From Caldovatus aquaticus (GTDB lineage: Bacteria > Pseudomonadota > Alphaproteobacteria > Acetobacterales > Acetobacteraceae), in the NCBI RefSeq assembly GCF_019458025.1, contig NZ_JAHZUY010000041.1, positions 1-32,749 of the forward strand: DNA of 32,749 nucleotides. The letters run 5' to 3'. Shown piece after piece: positions 1 through 6,890 of the stretch (the stretch's first letter is position 1; each line of letters starts with the position of its first letter). Both the position numbers and the translations under genes were made by a program. The notes beneath the pieces were generated by a model. That model did not search any database, had not been told where the DNA came from, and saw nothing but the letters and a program-made list of their open reading frames with translations.

Positions 1-166
1 GGTTGCCTTCCCGCGCGACGCCGAACGCTACAGGCCCCGCAGCGCCATCGCGCGAACCTTCTGCCGCATCGAGGATTCCCGCGGCATCGCCACCCGATAC
101 GACAGGACCGCCCGCAACTTCCTCGCCGCCGCCATCACCTACCGGGCGCGATTGAGTCCAGAGCCT
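1..166 (+). mobile_element. 3' end of IS5-superfamily insertion sequence (left copy, cut by window edge)
   Basis: Bases 2 onward translate to the C-terminal part of an IS5-type DDE transposase. The segment includes the catalytic-Glu region around 'IARTFCRIEDSRGIATRYD' and the terminal 'ARNFLAAAITYRA', typical of the IS1031/IS427-like groups. Position by position it matches the reverse complement of the right-hand copy at 32300 onward, with only two differences in about 166 bases. The match ends at 'CCAGAGCCT' (158-166), which I take as the IS tip. The reading frame has no stop before the IS end, as in the other copy. The element is truncated by the window edge, so the upstream half cannot be judged. 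Confidence 0.8.
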
Positions 167-926
167 AGCGCCAGAGCGCCTCGTTCTGCAGCAGCGTCGC
201 GATCCGCTCCGCCACCGCGGCGAGGATCCGCTCGCCCTTCTCCGCGCTCGCCGTCCGCGCGTCGCCGATCACGCCGCTCGGCGTCAGCTCCTTGAACGAC
301 CGGCGCCGGGCGAGCGCCGCGGGCTGGCCCGCGACGCGCGTCGAGGACGGCCCCACCGCCTCGGCCATCCGTTCGCGCCGCACCGCCTCCGGCAGCAGCG
401 CCAGCATCAGCGAGGTCTCGGCCTCGCAAGCGTGCAGCAGGCCGGGCTGGCGATCGAGCAGCGGCGCGATCGCCTCCGCCGCGAGGTGCCAGTAGGTGCC
501 TGCCGCCACAGCAATGCCGAGCTCGACCGAGAGCTCGGTCGCCGCCACCGCCACCGCCTCGGCGTTGCCGCCATGGCCGTTGAGCAGCATCACGCGCCGG
601 AACCCGGCGCGCGCGGCGGAGCGCACGACGCCGCCGAGCACCGCGGCGAAGGCGGCGTAGTCCAGCGTCACCGTGCCGCCGAAGGCGACGTGGTGCTCGG
701 CGAGCCCGGTCCAGACGCAGGGCGTCACCACCGCCGGCGTGCCCCGCTCGCCGAGCAGCCGCGCCACGCACTGCGCCACCGCGGTGGCGCAGACGATGTC
801 CACCCCGGTCGCGAGGTGCGGCCCGTGCTGCTCGAGCGAGGCGACCGGCACGATCACCAGCGCGCCGGCCGCCGCGCGCGCGTTCAGCTCCGCCGCCGTC
901 AGGCGCATCCATTCGATCTCCGCCAC
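165..926 (-). CDS. Creatininase-family amidohydrolase
   Basis: The predicted protein of about 253 residues belongs to the creatininase family of metal-dependent amidases, which open cyclic or linear amides and include creatinine amidohydrolase and MftE- or ArfB-like enzymes. Metal-site motifs are clear: 'LEQHGPHLATGVD' (E32, H34, D43), 'NGHGGNAE' (H118) and 'HACEAETS' (E168/E170). The GTG start at 926 follows a strong ribosome site (GGAGAAGGAG) about 8 bases upstream, better placed than the internal Met at residue 7. The exact substrate cannot be read from sequence. The TAG stop (165-167) shares bases with the end of the left IS copy, so the last residues may have been altered by the insertion. 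The gene stands alone, divergent from the sixA-like gene. Confidence 0.88.
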   Translation of the reverse strand: MAEIEWMRLTAAELNARAAAGALVIVPVASLEQHGPHLATGVDIVCATAVAQCVARLLGERGTPAVVTPCVWTGLAEHHVAFGGTVTLDYAAFAAVLGGVVRSAARAGFRRVMLLNGHGGNAEAVAVAATELSVELGIAVAAGTYWHLAAEAIAPLLDRQPGLLHACEAETSLMLALLPEAVRRERMAEAVGPSSTRVAGQPAALARRRSFKELTPSGVIGDARTASAEKGERILAAVAERIATLLQNEALWR

Positions 927-1414
927 CGCGCGCTCTCCTTCTCCGCACCGCGATCGTGCGCCGCCCCGGCGCGCGGTCAAGTCGCGGCGTCCGTCGCGGA
1001 CGCGGCGTGGTCCTCGACGGCGAGGCGAAGCACTCGCGCGCGGCGGTCGCCGTCTAGCCGCTCCCCTCGGTCGCCGCGCCGCCGGGGCCGCTCTCCCGCC
1101 CTGGGAGGCGTCCGGCGCCCTGCGTCGGAGCGGCCCGGCCCCGGTCGCGGCCGCCGCCCCGCGGAACGCGGCCGGCCGGGGGATCGCGCCGTGCGCCCGG
1201 CAGCCGGCGCAGGGCGCGGCACGCGGCCAGAGGCGCCGGGCGGAGTACCACCGCGCCGCGGAGGCATCGCCCGCGTCCTGTGCGCTCGCCCGCCCTGCCG
1301 CCGCTGGTTGCCGGCGCGGGCGGGACGGGCCATCTCGCGGCGGCGGAGCGGGGGCGGCGCCGTCTGCCCCGCGACACGTCCCGCCCGCCGTGCCAGGATG
1401 CCGCCGAGACGACC
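927..1414. other. Intergenic region between divergent genes, no gene seen
   Basis: This 488-base GC-rich spacer separates the creatininase gene (-) from the sixA-like gene (+) and must hold both promoters. Open frames run across it on both strands, but their translations are Arg/Ala/Pro-rich shadow sequence with no recognisable motif. I could not pick out convincing -35/-10 boxes, hairpins or an RNA gene. Confidence 0.5.
935..944 (-). promoter_or_regulatory. Ribosome binding site deciding the creatininase start
   Basis: On the minus strand the purine run GGAGAAGGAG lies 8 bases before the GTG at 926. No comparable site precedes the internal ATG at residue 7, so the GTG is favoured. Confidence 0.6.
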
Positions 1415-1957
1415 ATGCGCCAGCTCCTGCTGCTGCGGCACGCCAAGTCCTCCTGGGACGACCCCCGGCTCCCCGACCACGCGCGGCCGCTGAATGCGCG
1501 CGGACGCCGCGGCGCGGCCGCGATGGCCCGCGCGATGCGCGACCTCGGCCTGGCGCCCGAGGTGGTGCTCGTCTCCTCCGCGCGGCGCACGCTGCAGACG
1601 CTGGAGGCGCTCGCCCCGCTGCCCGACAGCCCCATCGTCGAGCCGATGGACGCGCTCTACCTCGCCACGCCGCAAGTCCTGCTCGCGACCCTCCGGCGCG
1701 TCCCCGAGACCGCGCGCAGCGTCCTGCTGATCGGCCACAACCCTGGCCTGCACGAGCTCGCCCTGGCGCTGGTCGGCGCCGGGGGGATGGCGGCGCCAGC
1801 CGCGGGGGCGGCGGCGCGCCGCCTCGCCGAGTCCTATCCGACCGGGGCGCTGGCGGAGTTCGCGATCGCCACGCCCTGGCGGCTGCTCGAGGCCGGCGGC
1901 GGGCGCCTGGTGCGCTTCCTGACCCCGAGCGACCTGCCCGAGATGGCCGTCCCGTGA
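1415..1957 (+). CDS. sixA: SixA-like phosphohistidine phosphatase (histidine phosphatase superfamily)
   Basis: This 180-residue protein is a small branch-1 histidine phosphatase. The N-terminal 'LLLLRHAKSSW' holds the RHG catalytic motif (R8, H9), in the RHAKS form typical of SixA. 'VSSARRTLQTL' supplies a phosphate-binding Arg near residue 57, and 'LIGHNPGLHEL' gives the second catalytic His (H108). SixA removes phosphate from phosphohistidine, for example on ArcB or nitrogen-PTS proteins in E. coli. The partner here is unknown. The start is the ATG at 1415, because residue 2 onward aligns directly with the family N-terminus. The stop overlaps the next gene's GTG in a GTGA junction, so the CHAD protein is very likely co-translated. 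Confidence 0.88.
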   Translation: MRQLLLLRHAKSSWDDPRLPDHARPLNARGRRGAAAMARAMRDLGLAPEVVLVSSARRTLQTLEALAPLPDSPIVEPMDALYLATPQVLLATLRRVPETARSVLLIGHNPGLHELALALVGAGGMAAPAAGAAARRLAESYPTGALAEFAIATPWRLLEAGGGRLVRFLTPSDLPEMAVP

Positions 1958-3648
1958 AGGCCGAGGCCGGCGAGGAAGGCGCGGAGCCCGCGGCGGCGCC
2001 CGATCTCCGCGCCGGTCCGGAGGGCGGCCGCGCCGGACGGCTCGCGCTCGAACTCGCCTTCACCGAGCCGCAGGCGGCGGCCCGGCTCACCCGGCAGGCG
2101 GCCTGGCGGGAGGCGGCCGGCGGCCCCCGCCGTGGCGGACGGCGGGCGGTGCCGGTCGCGCTGTCCTGGCACGACACCGCGGCCGCCGGCCCGGGGGGCG
2201 GCGCGCTCGCCCGGCGCGGGCTGGCGCTGGAGATGCCGCGGCGCGGCCCGCGGCGCCTGGTGCGCAGCCTGCCCGCGCCGGAGGCGCCCTGGCGCCCCGG
2301 AACGCCGCCGGAGCGGATCGCGACCCTCGCCGACGAGGCGGCCCCCTGGGCCGACAGCGCGGGGCTGGACGCGGCGGAGCGGGCGGCGCCCCTGGTTCCC
2401 CTCGCCGCCTTCGAGGGACGCTGCGCGCGCTTCGTCCTCGCCGGCCGCGGCGACGGCGACGCCGCGGCGGCGATCGAGGCCCGCCTGCTGACCGGCCGGC
2501 TGCGGGCGGCGAGCGGGGCGGAGCACGACGTGGCGCGCCTCCTCCTCGCCGGGCCGGCGGAGCCGGTGCTGGCGCTCGCGCGGGCGCTCGCGACCACCCT
2601 GCCCCTGCTGCCGCCCCGCGCGGCCCTCGCCGAGGAGGCCCGCGCGCTCGCGCGCGGCGAGCCGGTGCGCCCCCGCCGGGCCGGCCCGCCGGCGCTGCAG
2701 GCGGCGGAAGAGGCGCGCGCGGCGCTCGGCCGCGCGCTCGGCCACCTGACGGAGGCGCTGCTGTTCCACGCGCCGCTGGCCCGGCAGGAGGCCGGACCGG
2801 AAGGCGTGCACCAGATGCGGGTCGCGCTGCGCCGGCTGCGCTCCGTGCTGAGCCTGTTCCGCGCGGTCGCCTCGGCGGAGGAGCGGCCCGCGCTGCGCGC
2901 CTTCGCGACGCGGCTGCGGGCGCTCGCCCGCACGCTCGGCCCGGCGCGCGACTGGGACGTGTTCCTCGGCGGCCTCGCCGCCGAGCTCGCCGCGGCGGCG
3001 CCGGGAGAGCCGCGCCTGGCCGACCTGCTGCGCGCCGCCGAGGCGCGGCGGGCCGAGGCCTACGCGCTGCTGCGCGCGGCGCTGGACGGGCCGGAATTCC
3101 GCGTCCTCGTCTGCGACGCGCTCGCCCTCGCGCTGCGCTTCGCCGCCCCGGAGGCGCGCGACGCCGCGGCGCGCACGCCGCCCTCCGATCCGCCGCCGGA
3201 GCCGCTGACCCGGTTCGCCGCGGCCGCGCTCGAGCGCCGCTGGCGCAAGCTGCGCGGCTGCGCCCGGGCGGCGTTCTCGGCCGAGGCGGGGGAGGAGGCG
3301 CTGCACGCGCTGCGCCTCGAGGGCAAGCGCCTGCGCTACGCCGCCGAGATCTTCGCGCCGCTCTGGCCGGGCCGGGAATCGCGGCGCTTCGTCAAGGACC
3401 TCGCGGCGCTGCAGGAGGCGCTCGGCCTGGTCAACGACGCCGCCACGGCGCGCCGCCTGGTCGCGGCGCTGGCGCTGCCCGCGATGCCGCACGGCGCCGC
3501 GGCGGAGGCGGCGCGGCGCGAGGACCGGGCGTGGGCGGTCGGCCTGGCGGAAGGCTTCGTGCTCGCCCGCACGCGCCGCGCCCGCAAGCGGGCCCTGCGC
3601 GCCTGGGACTCGCTGCGGGAGCGCGCGCCCTTCCGGAACGGCCGGTGA
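1954..3648 (+). CDS. CHAD domain protein with degenerate N-terminal CYTH domain
   Basis: The 564-residue protein has two parts. Residues 30-230 resemble a CYTH (triphosphate tunnel) domain: 'LALELAF' sits where ExExK is expected, followed by 'SWHDT' (family YYDT) and 'ALARRGLALEM'. The metal and phosphate-binding charges are largely gone, so triphosphatase activity is doubtful. Residues 250-564 form a CHAD domain, alpha-helical, with conserved basic motifs 'GVHQMRVALRRLRS' (H286) and 'LHALRLEGKRLRYAAEIF' (H451). CHAD domains bind inorganic polyphosphate and can target polyP granules. Translation starts at GTG 1954, which overlaps the sixA-like stop by four bases. The coupling suggests linked roles in phosphate or polyphosphate physiology, which is inference. 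It is likely cytosolic. Confidence 0.85.
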   Translation: MKAEAGEEGAEPAAAPDLRAGPEGGRAGRLALELAFTEPQAAARLTRQAAWREAAGGPRRGGRRAVPVALSWHDTAAAGPGGGALARRGLALEMPRRGPRRLVRSLPAPEAPWRPGTPPERIATLADEAAPWADSAGLDAAERAAPLVPLAAFEGRCARFVLAGRGDGDAAAAIEARLLTGRLRAASGAEHDVARLLLAGPAEPVLALARALATTLPLLPPRAALAEEARALARGEPVRPRRAGPPALQAAEEARAALGRALGHLTEALLFHAPLARQEAGPEGVHQMRVALRRLRSVLSLFRAVASAEERPALRAFATRLRALARTLGPARDWDVFLGGLAAELAAAAPGEPRLADLLRAAEARRAEAYALLRAALDGPEFRVLVCDALALALRFAAPEARDAAARTPPSDPPPEPLTRFAAAALERRWRKLRGCARAAFSAEAGEEALHALRLEGKRLRYAAEIFAPLWPGRESRRFVKDLAALQEALGLVNDAATARRLVAALALPAMPHGAAAEAARREDRAWAVGLAEGFVLARTRRARKRALRAWDSLRERAPFRNGR

Positions 3649-3762
3649 GGGGGACGCCGCTCTCCGGACGTGGAATCAAAGGCAGGAACGCTCTCCTTCG
3701 CCTCACGTCTGATGTTATGGAAACTGTTGGACTCCGTCCGGCGGCTGGGCTAGGCACCGTCC

Positions 3763-4353
3763 GTGCTGCCCCGGCGACGCATCTTCCGACACCGGCGCCT
3801 CGCCGCCCGCCCCCGGCGCGGCGGGGTGGCGCTGATCGCCCTCGGCGGCTTCGCGCTCGGCCTGTTCGGGCTCGATCCGTCGTCGCCGCTGCTGCGCTCC
3901 GCGCCGCCCGAGCAGATCGTGTCCGCCGCCGCGGACGAGGTGCACGTGGTGGACGGCGAGACGCTGCGTCTCGGCGGCCGCACCTTCCGCCTGGTCGGCC
4001 TGGAGGCGCCGGGGCGCGGCACGCGCTGCGGCGGCGCGGAGCCGGCCTTCGATTGCGGCGCGGCCGCCGCGGCGGCGCTGGCGCGCCTCGTCGCGGAGCA
4101 GGAGGTGACATGCCGGCTGCGCGGGCGCGACCGCGCCGGGCACGGCCTCGGCCTCTGCGAGGCGCGGGCGACGGCCGCCGCGGCCGCGGCGGTCGAGCTC
4201 AGCCACGCGATGGTGGCCGGCGGCTGGGCGGTCGCCCGGGACGACGCGCCGCCCGCGCTGCGCCCGGCGGAATCCGAGGCACGCCGCGCCGGGCGCGGGC
4301 TCTGGGCCGGCGACAGCCGGGGCTGGCCGGACGCCTGGCGCGGGCGGCGCTGA
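3763..4353 (+). CDS. SNase-fold (thermonuclease family) protein, membrane-anchored, probably catalytically altered
   Basis: This 196-residue protein has a basic N-terminus, a hydrophobic segment at residues 20-38 (signal anchor or signal peptide) and a staphylococcal-nuclease OB-fold. The core 'VVDGETLRLGGRTFRLVGLE' aligns with the SNase sequence carrying Asp21 and Arg35 (here R76). Two other catalytic positions differ: Glu43, normally the E of 'DAPE', is Gly84 in 'EAPG', and Arg87 of 'YGRGLA' is His127 in 'AGHGLG'. Cysteines 89 and 98 match the Cys pair common in alphaproteobacterial thermonuclease-like proteins. GTG 3763 is the start taken here; its ribosome site is weak. The product may be an envelope protein that kept the fold for binding rather than cleavage. 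Confidence 0.75.
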   Translation: MLPRRRIFRHRRLAARPRRGGVALIALGGFALGLFGLDPSSPLLRSAPPEQIVSAAADEVHVVDGETLRLGGRTFRLVGLEAPGRGTRCGGAEPAFDCGAAAAAALARLVAEQEVTCRLRGRDRAGHGLGLCEARATAAAAAAVELSHAMVAGGWAVARDDAPPALRPAESEARRAGRGLWAGDSRGWPDAWRGRR

Positions 4354-4383
4354 ACCGGCCGCGGGGCGCGTCCGGGGGGAGCG

Positions 4384-4413
4384 TTGCAATGCGAGGGCAG
4401 GCGCCGGTATCTT
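4384..4413 (+). promoter_or_regulatory. Candidate sigma70-type promoter for gltA
   Basis: TTGCAA (4384-4389) and TATCTT (4408-4413) are separated by 18 bases, about 100 bases before the gltA ATG. They match four of six consensus bases each and stand out in very GC-rich surroundings. The call is by eye only. Confidence 0.35.
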
Positions 4414-4512
4414 GCGCCGCATCATGACCGGATCGCGAGGATCGTGCCGCGGCGGCCGCGCCCGGCGCGGTGCCCGCCCCCGGCACCGACACCTTGCAGG
4501 AAAGAGCGCGCC

Positions 4513-5823
4513 ATGAGCAGCAGGACCACCGGGTCCGTTACCATCACGCTGGACGGCTCGAACCGCAGCGCGAGCTTCCCCCTGCTCAGCGGCACCCTGG
4601 GCCCCCAGGCGGTGGACATCCGCAAGCTCTACGGCGAGCTCGGCATCTTCACCTACGATCCGGGCTACGGCGCGACGGCGAGCTGCGAGAGCCGCATCAC
4701 CTACATCGACGGCGACGAGGGCGTGCTGCTCTACCGCGGCTACCCGATCGAGCAGCTCGCCGAGCGGAGCGACTTCATCGAGGTCGCCTACCTGCTGATG
4801 TACGGCGAACTGCCGACCCGGGCGCAGCTCGCCGAGTTCGAGCGCGGCGTGACCCGGCACACCATGCTGCACGAGCAGATCCGCCGCTTCTACGACGGCT
4901 TCCGGCGCGACGCGCACCCGATGGCGGTGATGTGCGGCGTAGTCGGCGCGATGAGCGCCTTCTACCACGACACGCTCGACATCAACGACCCCGAGCAGCG
5001 GCGCATCGCCGCCTTCCGGCTGATCGCCAAGGTGCCGACGATCGCCGCCTGGGCCTACAAGTACGCGATCGGCCAGCCCTTCATGTACCCGCGGAACGAC
5101 CTGAAGTACGCGGAGAACTTCCTCTACATGCTGAACGCGGTGCCGGCCGAGCCGTACCGGGTGAACCCGGTGCTGGCGCGCGCCATGGACCGCATCCTGG
5201 TGCTGCACGCGGACCACGAGCAGAACGCCTCGACCTCGACCGTGCGCCTCGCCGGCTCGACCGGCGCCAACCCCTACGCCTGCATCGCCGCCGGCATCGC
5301 CGCGCTGTGGGGGCCGGCGCACGGCGGAGCGAACGAGGCGGTGCTCAAGATGCTCGCCGAGATCGGCCACCCGAAGAACATCCCGGACTTCATCCGCCGG
5401 GTGAAGGCGAAGGACAGCAACGTCCGGCTGATGGGCTTCGGCCATCGCGTGTACAAGAACTTCGACCCGCGCGCGAAGATCATGCGCCAGACCTGCCACG
5501 AGGTGCTGGCCGAGCTCGGCATCAAGGACGAGCCGCTGCTCGACCTCGCGATGGAGCTCGAGCGCATCGCGCTGGAGGACGAGTACTTCCTCAGCCGCAA
5601 GCTCTATCCGAACGTGGACTTCTACTCCGGCATCATCCTCAAGGCGCTGGGCATCCCGACCTCGATGTTCACCGTCATCTTCGCCGTGGCGCGCACGGTC
5701 GGCTGGGTGAGCCAGTGGAAGGAACTGATCGAGGATCCCTCGCAGCGCATCGGCCGGCCGCGGCAAGTCTATACGGGCCCCGGCAAGCGCGACTACGTCC
5801 CCCTGGACGCGCGCCAAGCCTGA
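4513..5823 (+). CDS. gltA: Citrate synthase (type II, GltA)
   Basis: Condenses acetyl-CoA with oxaloacetate to citrate, the entry step of the TCA cycle, in the cytosol. The 436-residue length is normal for the hexameric, NADH-sensitive Gram-negative type. Active-site residues are all present: '[10 protein letters not shown]', His270 in 'GPAHGGANE', His311 in 'MGFGHRVYK' and Asp369 in 'NVDFYSG'. The N-terminal strand region around '[20 protein letters not shown]' is highly conserved. The ATG at 4513 follows AGGAAAGAG at a good distance. The gene is monocistronic, with a candidate promoter about 100 bases upstream and a strong hairpin about 100 bases downstream. Nothing looks broken. Confidence 0.98.
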   Translation: MSSRTTGSVTITLDGSNRSASFPLLSGTLGPQAVDIRKLYGELGIFTYDPGYGATASCESRITYIDGDEGVLLYRGYPIEQLAERSDFIEVAYLLMYGELPTRAQLAEFERGVTRHTMLHEQIRRFYDGFRRDAHPMAVMCGVVGAMSAFYHDTLDINDPEQRRIAAFRLIAKVPTIAAWAYKYAIGQPFMYPRNDLKYAENFLYMLNAVPAEPYRVNPVLARAMDRILVLHADHEQNASTSTVRLAGSTGANPYACIAAGIAALWGPAHGGANEAVLKMLAEIGHPKNIPDFIRRVKAKDSNVRLMGFGHRVYKNFDPRAKIMRQTCHEVLAELGIKDEPLLDLAMELERIALEDEYFLSRKLYPNVDFYSGIILKALGIPTSMFTVIFAVARTVGWVSQWKELIEDPSQRIGRPRQVYTGPGKRDYVPLDARQA

Positions 5824-5923
5824 ACGCCCCCCGCGCCGAAGCCGGCCGCCCGCGCCGGCGTCTCGCGACTGCCCCCGCCGGGGCCGGCGGCGCCCGCCGA
5901 GAACACAATGATTGCAGGATCCC

Positions 5924-5953
5924 AGGCCGCGCCAACCACCGGTGGCGCGGCCT
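5924..5953 (+). terminator. Strong hairpin downstream of gltA
   Basis: A perfect 11-base stem (AGGCCGCGCCA / TGGCGCGGCCT) encloses an 8-base loop, 100 bases after the gltA stop. It is followed by an AT-richer stretch (GATCGTTAATT) but no true T-tract. Intrinsic termination or mRNA 3'-end protection is plausible. It also separates gltA from the unknown gene at 6058. Confidence 0.6.
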
Positions 5954-5987
5954 GATCGTTAATTCGCACCCCCCCACCGCCAGGCGC

Positions 5988-6016
5988 TTGATGCGGCGTG
6001 CACGATGTTCTCTATT
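5988..6016 (+). promoter_or_regulatory. Candidate promoter for the unknown gene at 6058
   Basis: TTGATG (5988-5993), a 17-base spacer, then TCTATT (6011-6016) sit in a conspicuously AT-richer patch (about 5985-6060) directly before the gene. The call is by eye; the boxes are imperfect. Confidence 0.35.
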
Positions 6017-6057
6017 TTCGCCAATCGGTTGAATAAGCAGGGGGTATAACTCTTCTG

Positions 6058-6720
6058 ATGAGCGCATACGCGAGGATCGCCTCCCGTCGCACGCTCGACC
6101 AGCTGGTGCGCCAGCGGCTGCGCACCTGGCCGCAACGGCCCCCGGGGGCCAAGGTGCTCGGCCCCCAGGGGACCTGGCTGCGCGCACGGCCCGGACCGCC
6201 CGCCTCGGCCTGCCAGCCCTTCCTCAAGCTGCCCGGCTCGAAGCGCCTGCGCACCCTGCCCGACGGGCTCTGGCTGCACTTCAGTCCGAACCCCGACGAG
6301 CCCTACTGCGACATCCTCTGCATCGAGGCGTGCGGCTCGCTGCAGAACCTGCTCGACAAGCGCTCCCGCTTCGCGCCGAACACCGGATCGCTGCTCGCCG
6401 TCTGCCCCCTTCCCTGGCTGCTCGCCCCGGCGCAGGACGACGACCCGACGCCGCGCTGGCGCCTGATCCGGCTGCTGCGCGCCGAGCCGACCGAGCCGCT
6501 GGTGCTGCCGGTGCGCGACATGCGGGTGCTCTACGGCCTGCGCGCGCGCCACTACGAGGGCTTCGCCAGCGGCCAGGTGCCGCACCCCCACGAGTACTTC
6601 TGCCCGATGGAGGCCCTGATCGCCGAGCGCGGCCACGAGGACCCGGCGATGTGCGAACTGATCGCCCGCGCCAGCGCCGCCGCGAACTTCTTCCGCCTGC
6701 CCGACGGCGGCGGCCGCTGA
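6058..6720 (+). CDS. Conserved-looking protein of unknown function
   Basis: I do not recognise a family for this 220-residue soluble protein. It has no signal peptide or membrane segment. The most structured stretch is residues 83-104, with 'YCDILCIEACGSLQNLLDKR', where D85 and E90 precede C92. The D-x4-E-x-C layout faintly recalls a PD-(D/E)xK nuclease strand, but this is speculation. The C-terminal half has 'MRVLYGLRARHYEGFASG' and a cluster of His/Tyr. Coding is supported by a good ATG, normal codon use with GC-rich third positions, and balanced amino-acid composition unlike the shadow frames. The leader is AT-richer than its surroundings. A weak purine run (AGGGGG) lies about 14 bases before the ATG. 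The gene is flanked by terminator-like hairpins, so it is probably transcribed alone. Confidence 0.75.
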   Translation: MSAYARIASRRTLDQLVRQRLRTWPQRPPGAKVLGPQGTWLRARPGPPASACQPFLKLPGSKRLRTLPDGLWLHFSPNPDEPYCDILCIEACGSLQNLLDKRSRFAPNTGSLLAVCPLPWLLAPAQDDDPTPRWRLIRLLRAEPTEPLVLPVRDMRVLYGLRARHYEGFASGQVPHPHEYFCPMEALIAERGHEDPAMCELIARASAAANFFRLPDGGGR

Positions 6721-6890
6721 CGGCCCCCGCGCCGCCGGGCGGACGGGAACCGCCGGGCGGCGCCGCGGGCGCGGCGGCGCCCCGCTCCTGAAGCCGTTTC
6801 CGCTCCGCGGTGCGCGCGGCAGCGGCTCCGGCGCGTTGTCTGCCGGGCGGATTCCCGCTCCCGGCTGATTCGAGCCGTCCGCGATCCGCT

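Noticed and set aside
6721-6890. GC-rich repeats CCGCCGGGCGG between the unknown gene and asnB
   Set aside because: These short near-palindromes are common in this base composition. A bidirectional terminator is possible but I could not define a clean stem with a T-tract.
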